Source: CAZEHO01 sp964511945
GTDB taxonomy: Bacteria > Actinomycetota > Acidimicrobiia > Spongiisociales > UBA11373
DNA length: 64,000 bases
Reading direction: 5' to 3'
NCBI GenBank assembly: GCA_964511945.1
Contig: CAZEHO010000002.1
Location: forward strand, 332,783 to 396,782
A program made the position numbers and the translations under genes. Positions 58,746 through 64,000 of this stretch are shown in pieces. A model generated the notes under the pieces. That model was not told the origin of the DNA and did not search any database. It worked only from the letters and a program-made list of their open reading frames with translations. Numbering within the stretch: position 1 is the stretch's first letter; each line of letters begins with the position of its first letter.

Positions 58746-61349
58746 ATGTCTTCTCGACGTGCTCCCTTCTCTCGTGCCTTCCGCACCGCGCTCGCCGCGG
58801 GCCTGGCCGCTGCCGTCTTGGTGGCTGTGCCGGCGTTGGCCGACGAGTTCGACACCGGTGTGACGGTGACGGTTGCGCCCGTTGATGAGGGCAGCGTGCT
58901 CGATGCCACCGGGTCGTACGACGGCACCGGCGGGAACCCGACCGGCTTCAGTTTCGACTTCGGCGACGGATCGCTCCCCCAGGCCGCCGTCACCGCCGAT
59001 GTGGCGGCGCCCTTCGAGGCCACGGAGGGCCACACCTACGCCGACAATGGGGTCTTCGCCGTCACCGTCGAGGTGACTGCCGACGACCTGAATCTCTACC
59101 GAGGCACTGCGAATCTGACCGTCAGCAACGTGGCTCCGGCGATCGATCCGCTCCCGGATACACAGGCCGGTCTCGGCCTCGAGTTCCAACTCGACGTCCC
59201 CTTTGTGGATCCCGGTGCCGACGACACGCATGAGATCTCGGTGGACTGGGGCGACGGCACCGTCGATCCATTCGCACCGGTCGTCCTGGCCGATCCCCCC
59301 GGCCCGAAGCCGGTTGCTCAGGTCATGCACACCTACGGTGCCCGCGATACCCATACGGTGACCGTCACGATCAAGGATGACGATGCCGGCGAGCACTCGC
59401 AGTCGTTCGACGTTCGGGTGATCGACCACTGCAACGGGGAACTGGTCACCGATCCCGATGCCGCCACCGGTGGTCCGGATGTCATCCACGGCACCGGGGA
59501 TCGCGACGTGATCAACGGTCGCGGTGGCGCCGACACGATCTACGGCTATGGCGGTCCAGACCTCATCTGCGGGGGCAACGGCGACGACATCATCTTTGCC
59601 GGTGGCTGGGCTGACGTCGTCTTTGGCGGCAACGGCAACGATCTGATCATCGGCGGCAACGGCAACGACAAATTGCACGGCGGCCCGGGCCAGGATCGGC
59701 TCCGTGGAGACCGTGGCGACGATCTGCTCAACGGCGGCACCGGACACGACTACGACCCCAACTGGGTGCCGGGTTCAGGTGTGTTGCCTCAGGTGCGATT
59801 CGCGGTTCCCGGCCTTGAGGGCGGCGATGGGAACGACATCCTTATCGGCGGTGAGGGCAAGGACCATCTCGACGGTGGTCCCGGTGATGACCACCTCATG
59901 GGCGACCGTCAGAACGACCGCCTCTGGGGTGGATCGGGACACGATCGCCTCGAGGGTGGTGACGACGAGGACAGCGTCAAGGGCGGCTCCGGCAATGACG
60001 TGTTGATCGGTGGGTTCGGCAACGATCGTCTGCGGGGCGGCGGCAACGACGACACCATCGATGGTGGCCCTGGTGATGACTTTCTCGTCGGCAACCCCGG
60101 TAACGACGACCTGGCCGGTGGGGACGGCAACGATTGGCTGTCCGGCAACGAAGACGACGACTCGCTTCGAGGAGATGCCGGGAACGACACCCTAAGGGGC
60201 AATGCCGGCGCTGATGCCCTCGGAGGTGGCATCGGTACCGACCGGCTCGAGGGTGGCCCCGATTCAGATGTCCTGCACGGTGGTCTCGGAGTGGACAACC
60301 TCTCGGGCGGAAGCGGGATCGATTTCCTGTTCAGGAGCGAATCGCCGAGCGGTGACACCATGGACGGCGGCCCGGGCGAGGACGTCGTTGGTGTCGGCAA
60401 ACGCGGCGCCGACCCCAACCTGCAGACTTACGTCTCTGAGGCGGAGGCGCTCGCCTTTGCCGGGGCATACCTGCTGAGCGACTTCACCACGTATCACGCT
60501 CCCAACAAGAACCGAGTCATCAACATCCAGCGGATGGCCGACACGATTCACGGGTATCTCGTGATGCCGGGGGAGACGTTCTCTGTGAACACCGTGGTAG
60601 GGCGCCGGACCATCGAGAAGGGCTATGTCGGTGCCGGGGCGATCATTGCCGGCACGGTGCGGTGCTGCGACGATCCCGCCAACATCGGCGGCGGCACCAG
60701 CCAGTTCGGAACCACGATCTACAACGCGATCTTCTTCTCCGGGCTGCAGGAAGTTACCCACACACCTCATTCCCTGTACTTCTCCCGCTATCCGGCCGGT
60801 CGGGAGGCGACGATGGGGTACCCGGGGCTCGACGTGGCGTTCAAGAACGACACCGGCCACCCGGTGCTGATCACGACCCACCACGCCCATTGGACGGTGG
60901 CCGATCACATCAGGGTCAAGTTCTGGGGCGACAACGACGGGCGCTCGGTTGAGGCCCGCCATTCCTGCCGGGCTCCGGGGTACTCGATCTTCCCGGAGGT
61001 TGTGGCTCCCAGCACCTACTGCGGGCTCTTCTACTCCAACCTGAAGATCTACGAATCCGACGATTCGATGGATCCCTACGGACCCGACCGTGTCGAGCAG
61101 GGGAATCCCGGCTTCACCATCACCATCTTCCGCGATGTCACCGATGCGGGCGGAACCACGACCACGACGCAGTTCACCTGGACGTACGACGCCGAACCCG
61201 ACACCATCACGACGCATTCGTGCAACATCCCCGAGTTCGACGATTTCGGATTCACCGACTTCGACTACACGGGTGAAGCATGCCCTCCGCCGCCTCTGCC
61301 CCCGCCGCCGATTGGCGACGACGGCGGGGGCGGTCTCGTCATTCTGTAG
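58746..61349 (+). CDS. Secreted PKD-RTX-VanW fusion protein
   Basis: 867 residues. Signal peptide (about 1-32, cleaved after ALA), two PKD-like domains (about 38-130 and 135-227; FDFGDGS and VDWGDGT), then about 25 glycine/aspartate nonapeptide RTX repeats (about 245-545; GGxGxDxLx type) that should fold with Ca2+, then a VanW domain (about 575-715; GYLVMPGETFSVNTVVGRRT, then IGGGTSQFGTTIYNA) and a C-terminal tail with Cys pairs and a Pro-rich end. RTX repeats usually end a secreted protein; here they sit between PKD and VanW. VanW domains bind the cell wall or act on it in ways not yet known. No type I secretion genes are nearby, so Sec export is expected. Confidence 0.85.
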   Translation: MSSRRAPFSRAFRTALAAGLAAAVLVAVPALADEFDTGVTVTVAPVDEGSVLDATGSYDGTGGNPTGFSFDFGDGSLPQAAVTADVAAPFEATEGHTYADNGVFAVTVEVTADDLNLYRGTANLTVSNVAPAIDPLPDTQAGLGLEFQLDVPFVDPGADDTHEISVDWGDGTVDPFAPVVLADPPGPKPVAQVMHTYGARDTHTVTVTIKDDDAGEHSQSFDVRVIDHCNGELVTDPDAATGGPDVIHGTGDRDVINGRGGADTIYGYGGPDLICGGNGDDIIFAGGWADVVFGGNGNDLIIGGNGNDKLHGGPGQDRLRGDRGDDLLNGGTGHDYDPNWVPGSGVLPQVRFAVPGLEGGDGNDILIGGEGKDHLDGGPGDDHLMGDRQNDRLWGGSGHDRLEGGDDEDSVKGGSGNDVLIGGFGNDRLRGGGNDDTIDGGPGDDFLVGNPGNDDLAGGDGNDWLSGNEDDDSLRGDAGNDTLRGNAGADALGGGIGTDRLEGGPDSDVLHGGLGVDNLSGGSGIDFLFRSESPSGDTMDGGPGEDVVGVGKRGADPNLQTYVSEAEALAFAGAYLLSDFTTYHAPNKNRVINIQRMADTIHGYLVMPGETFSVNTVVGRRTIEKGYVGAGAIIAGTVRCCDDPANIGGGTSQFGTTIYNAIFFSGLQEVTHTPHSLYFSRYPAGREATMGYPGLDVAFKNDTGHPVLITTHHAHWTVADHIRVKFWGDNDGRSVEARHSCRAPGYSIFPEVVAPSTYCGLFYSNLKIYESDDSMDPYGPDRVEQGNPGFTITIFRDVTDAGGTTTTTQFTWTYDAEPDTITTHSCNIPEFDDFGFTDFDYTGEACPPPPLPPPPIGDDGGGGLVIL

Positions 61350-61410
61350 ATCCCCGCGATCCGGCACCCCTTCGCGTAGCGTTGGACAGAGCGGAGGGAG
61401 GTGTCCCGAC

Positions 61411-61854
61411 ATGAGCGAATGGAAGCCGAAGACGGTTGTCGCCGGTGTCGATGGATCAGATCAGAGCACTCGGGCCGCCGCAGTCGCGGCGGCCCTCTGC
61501 CGATGTCACGGCGCCCGGCTGCATCTGATCACCGTGGTGCGGCCCCCGGAGGGGTGGTGGGGGATCGTCGGCTCGCCGCCGCCTGCAGACGCGCTGGCGT
61601 CATCAATGAGCCAGGCGCAGCAGACCATCCTCGATGTGACGGTCTCTCAACTGGATCTCGAGGGCCTCGAATGGGATGCGAGTGAGGAGATCGGGGAGCC
61701 CGCCTCGGCCCTTGCCGACGTCTGCCGGGAGCGAGAAGCCGACGTGCTGGTGGTGGGCCGCCGTGGGGCCGGTCTGGTGGAACGTTTGGTGATCGGCTCG
61801 GTGGCCGATCGCCTCGCCCACTACGCACCCTGTCCGGTGCTGATCGTCCCCTGA
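61411..61854 (+). CDS. Universal stress protein
   Basis: 147 residues. VVAGVDGSDQSTRAAAVAAALC opens the UspA fold and GRRGAGLVERLVIGSVADRLAHYAPCPVLIV is the ATP-binding G-2x-G-9x-G(S/T) motif. Single-domain, probably ATP-binding. ATG 61411 has GGAGGGAGG upstream. Confidence 0.92.
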   Translation: MSEWKPKTVVAGVDGSDQSTRAAAVAAALCRCHGARLHLITVVRPPEGWWGIVGSPPPADALASSMSQAQQTILDVTVSQLDLEGLEWDASEEIGEPASALADVCREREADVLVVGRRGAGLVERLVIGSVADRLAHYAPCPVLIVP

Positions 61855-61924
61855 TCGAAAGGGCAGGCGGTGTTGGTCTAGGCCGCCACCAGGCTCCAGG
61901 CCGGGGCACCATTTTCACCCGGGC

Positions 61925-64000
61925 TCAGGGGGCGACGACGTCGAACGTCAGCCACACGGTGCAGGAGGCGTTCCCGTTGTCACCCTGGTACATGAACCAG
62001 GTTCCACCGTCCATCTGGCTCCACGGGCTGCCGGCGTCTTTCGTCACCCACATGGACGCCTGGCAGACGGGATCGTGAGCCGAGGCGCTGTCGAGGTCCC
62101 AGAGGTCGACCGAGACGAGGATCGAATCGTTGCCCTGCTCGGTGGTGACGTGGACGGTGTTGTTGCCGGGCTTCTGCACGTTCTGACCGCACTTCTTCGA
62201 ATGGTCTCCCTTGCACTTGAAATACGAAGGCGCCACTCCCAGATTGGTGTCGCCGTTCTCCTTCAGTTGGGGACAGCTCCAGAATTTGTCCACGCCCGGA
62301 ATGTTCCAGGCCGCCGGCAAGGACTCGTTCGACAAGCAGTTGATCAGGTCCTTGGGCTGTCCGTAAAGGAGGGAGCCGCCCGTCCCAACCGTTGGTATCG
62401 CGCTGAATGTACCGTAGATCTCGATGTCGTCGTCACCGATGCCGTCGTCGATATCGCCCAGGCTCAGGGTTGTGAACGTCACTTCGATCTCGACGGGAAC
62501 CGACGCCGCACACGGCTCGGCGAAAAGGGTGATTGCATGCGGGCTCTGGGATTCGTACGAGAAGCCGCCGTCGAGCGCCACAAAGGTGCGCACCTCAAAC
62601 ACGCGGAGGGTCTCGCACGGCCCTTTTGGGGGCACGATGAAGAGTTCCTCACCAAATCCGAACGTCTTGACCGGGATCTCCCCGTTGAGGGTCAACTCGT
62701 AGAGGTGGTACCCCGAATCGACCACCGTATAGGGGAGGTAGCTCTCGGTTCGGGGATCGAGGCAGTTGCCGGGATCACCGCAGTTGTCCGGGTCGGCGAG
62801 ATCCCAGAACAGGTACGGGTGAGGGTGGTCACCCAGATCACCCGAATCCGGGCCCACATCGTCACCCGGATGGCACAACGCGATGCGGAAATCGGGTTTG
62901 ACCCAGCCCGGCAGCCGGTTGACACAGTCGCTGGTCTCGGTGGAGTAGTGGAGCCGGGGCGCCAGCATCTGGAGGTCGGTGACGGTGGGATCGATGGTGC
63001 CGACCAGATCCTCGAAGACGGTGCCGGCGATATCCACGATGCTTTGTGCCGGAGGAATAGTGACGACCGGGATCGACTCGACGCCGAGGGCTATTCCACC
63101 CGGGACGGGTAGACCCTCCGCCGTCACCAGGGGGTTTCCGCCCCCGTCACCGGTGAGTTCGAGTTGAAGCATCTCGGTCGGGATCTTCCCTTCTTCTTCG
63201 TCAGGGCTGAACCAACCCACCCGGATGAGTGCTCCGGCGGTCCAGCCCCAGCAATCCCAGAAGTTCTCGGCGGGGGTTTGGATCTCGGGACCATCGACCT
63301 GGGTGAAGACGTCGGCGACCTTCCCGGCGTGGTCGAGCGTCCCGTCCTCCCCAACGGTCAGAAAACCGATCTCGGGAAAGCGCGACCAGATCTGACCGGT
63401 ACTCGACACGTAGCAGTAGACACTCTCGACCGGCTGCGGGGTCGTCAAGACGGTCGGCACGAGCGACACCAGCGGCGGCGGCTCGGGTGCCGGACAGCCG
63501 GCAGCGAAGCTATTCACCGTGACGGTCGCGCTCGGGCCCGATGTGCCGCCGGCGTCAAACGCCTCGGCAACGTAGGTGTAGATGGAACCGTGGTCGACTA
63601 CATCAGAGATGGGGAGCCATCCAGTTTCCGGTCCGGCCGCCAGCGTGAGGAGCGGTTCGGGGCTGGCGTCACCGCCGATCTCGCTGCGGTAGAGCCGGAA
63701 TCCCATCTCATCGTCCGACTTGTCATGCAGCGACAACATGACGTTGCAGCCGTCCCCGGCGCCGATTAGTTCCGGTGCTACCGGCGGCCCCCCGGAAGCA
63801 AACAGCCACGGCAGAAAGCCCCCGAGGCCGGGCGACCACGGCTCCGACGCTGTGACCGGTGTGTCCGCGGTGGGCGGGAACGGTGGCGGCGGCGCCACCG
63901 GCGCCGGCATCTGTGCGATCTCCTCGGCCGAAGGGGGGTCGCCGGCGCCACCGCCCGACGGAGCAGGCACCGTGGGATCAGGTGCCCCACCCCCGGCGAG
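61925..64000 (-). CDS. Large secreted protein, C-terminal part; N-terminus beyond the right edge
   Basis: About 690 residues are visible and the frame stays open to the edge (Gly/Pro-rich LAGGGAPDPTVPAPSGGGAG). After a Pro-rich linker, one fibronectin-III-like domain (about 80-160, with FRLYRSEIGG and YTYVAEAFDAGGTSGPSATVTV) is followed by a long unassigned beta-rich region with many Cys pairs (such as NCGDPGNCLDP) typical of oxidised extracellular proteins. No enzyme motif is recognised. The 70 bp between it and the stress-protein gene shows nothing. Confidence 0.7.
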   Translation of the reverse strand, partial: LAGGGAPDPTVPAPSGGGAGDPPSAEEIAQMPAPVAPPPPFPPTADTPVTASEPWSPGLGGFLPWLFASGGPPVAPELIGAGDGCNVMLSLHDKSDDEMGFRLYRSEIGGDASPEPLLTLAAGPETGWLPISDVVDHGSIYTYVAEAFDAGGTSGPSATVTVNSFAAGCPAPEPPPLVSLVPTVLTTPQPVESVYCYVSSTGQIWSRFPEIGFLTVGEDGTLDHAGKVADVFTQVDGPEIQTPAENFWDCWGWTAGALIRVGWFSPDEEEGKIPTEMLQLELTGDGGGNPLVTAEGLPVPGGIALGVESIPVVTIPPAQSIVDIAGTVFEDLVGTIDPTVTDLQMLAPRLHYSTETSDCVNRLPGWVKPDFRIALCHPGDDVGPDSGDLGDHPHPYLFWDLADPDNCGDPGNCLDPRTESYLPYTVVDSGYHLYELTLNGEIPVKTFGFGEELFIVPPKGPCETLRVFEVRTFVALDGGFSYESQSPHAITLFAEPCAASVPVEIEVTFTTLSLGDIDDGIGDDDIEIYGTFSAIPTVGTGGSLLYGQPKDLINCLSNESLPAAWNIPGVDKFWSCPQLKENGDTNLGVAPSYFKCKGDHSKKCGQNVQKPGNNTVHVTTEQGNDSILVSVDLWDLDSASAHDPVCQASMWVTKDAGSPWSQMDGGTWFMYQGDNGNASCTVWLTFDVVAP

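Noticed and set aside
57921..59747. 608-codon minus-strand frame
   Set aside because: Antisense to rph, rdgB and the PKD-RTX gene; no protein features of its own.
59470..60400. Short periodic DNA repeats resembling a CRISPR array
   Set aside because: They encode glycine/aspartate RTX repeats in one continuous frame; spacing is codon-based and no conserved repeat-spacer pattern exists.

Overview
The window is high-GC actinobacterial DNA with dense, often overlapping genes. Gene neighbourhoods match those of Mycobacterium and other Actinomycetota: manB / Trm112-like / SIS isomerase / sahH; prfB ... ftsE-ftsX-smpB; and a cAMP-phosphodiesterase-like MBL protein / rph / rdgB. Thr-rich lipoprotein linkers, VanW and DUF222-HNH proteins, and many genes with a TAnnnT box 6-11 nt before the start codon (leaderless style) suggest a deep-branching actinobacterium, perhaps Acidimicrobiia-like. 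A 100-N gap flanked by a 55-bp duplicated end suggests a short-read scaffold, possibly a metagenome-assembled genome.

Layout. 1-3400: a minus-strand TelA module (partial lipoprotein, TelA broken by the assembly gap, two-TM coiled-coil protein) and a decayed beta-propeller lipoprotein. 3.4-8 kb: a family 2 glycosyltransferase diverging from the manB-Trm112-SIS isomerase-sahH operon. 8-15.4 kb: HerA-type ATPase, small lipoprotein, LOG protein, small membrane and SRPBCC proteins, an FtsH-like protease, a gene fragment and comF. 15.4-23 kb: hpf, a LuxR-type response regulator, a HEAT protein and an HD-GYP protein, all overlapping or nearly so, then secA and prfB with its programmed +1 frameshift. 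23-27 kb: DUF4262, DUF222-HNH endonuclease, AzlCD exporter, Thr-rich lipoprotein.

27-36 kb: ftsE-ftsX-M23 peptidase-smpB, a LysE-type exporter, a class A beta-lactamase-fold lipoprotein, a 1159-residue cyclase/ATPase/TPR regulator and the tmRNA gene, whose 3' end and terminator are repeated in tandem at a 101-bp period. 36-40 kb: a Fic protein translationally coupled to an odd membrane protein, a frameshifted DUF1801 gene coupled to a cupin. 39.8-41.7 kb: leuA with promoter, leader peptide carrying four Leu codons, and attenuator. 42-48 kb: aldo/keto reductase, a Cys-rich lipoprotein paired with an ICMT-like methyltransferase, and a radical SAM protein of the tetraether/membrane-spanning-lipid synthase type coupled to an Lgt paralogue that lacks key catalytic residues.

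48-56.6 kb: sugar epimerase/dehydrogenase, MFS permease, SPASM radical SAM protein, methyltransferase, DUF983, a solitary PilT-like ATPase, an esterase lipoprotein and a DUF2179 protein. 56.6-64 kb: the MBL-rph-rdgB operon, a secreted PKD-RTX-VanW protein, a universal stress protein and a large secreted protein running off the right edge. Most of the window is housekeeping. The candidates for something undescribed are the Lgt-like/radical SAM pair, the Fic/membrane-protein pair, the Cys-ended lipoprotein/ICMT pair and the triplicated tmRNA 3' end.
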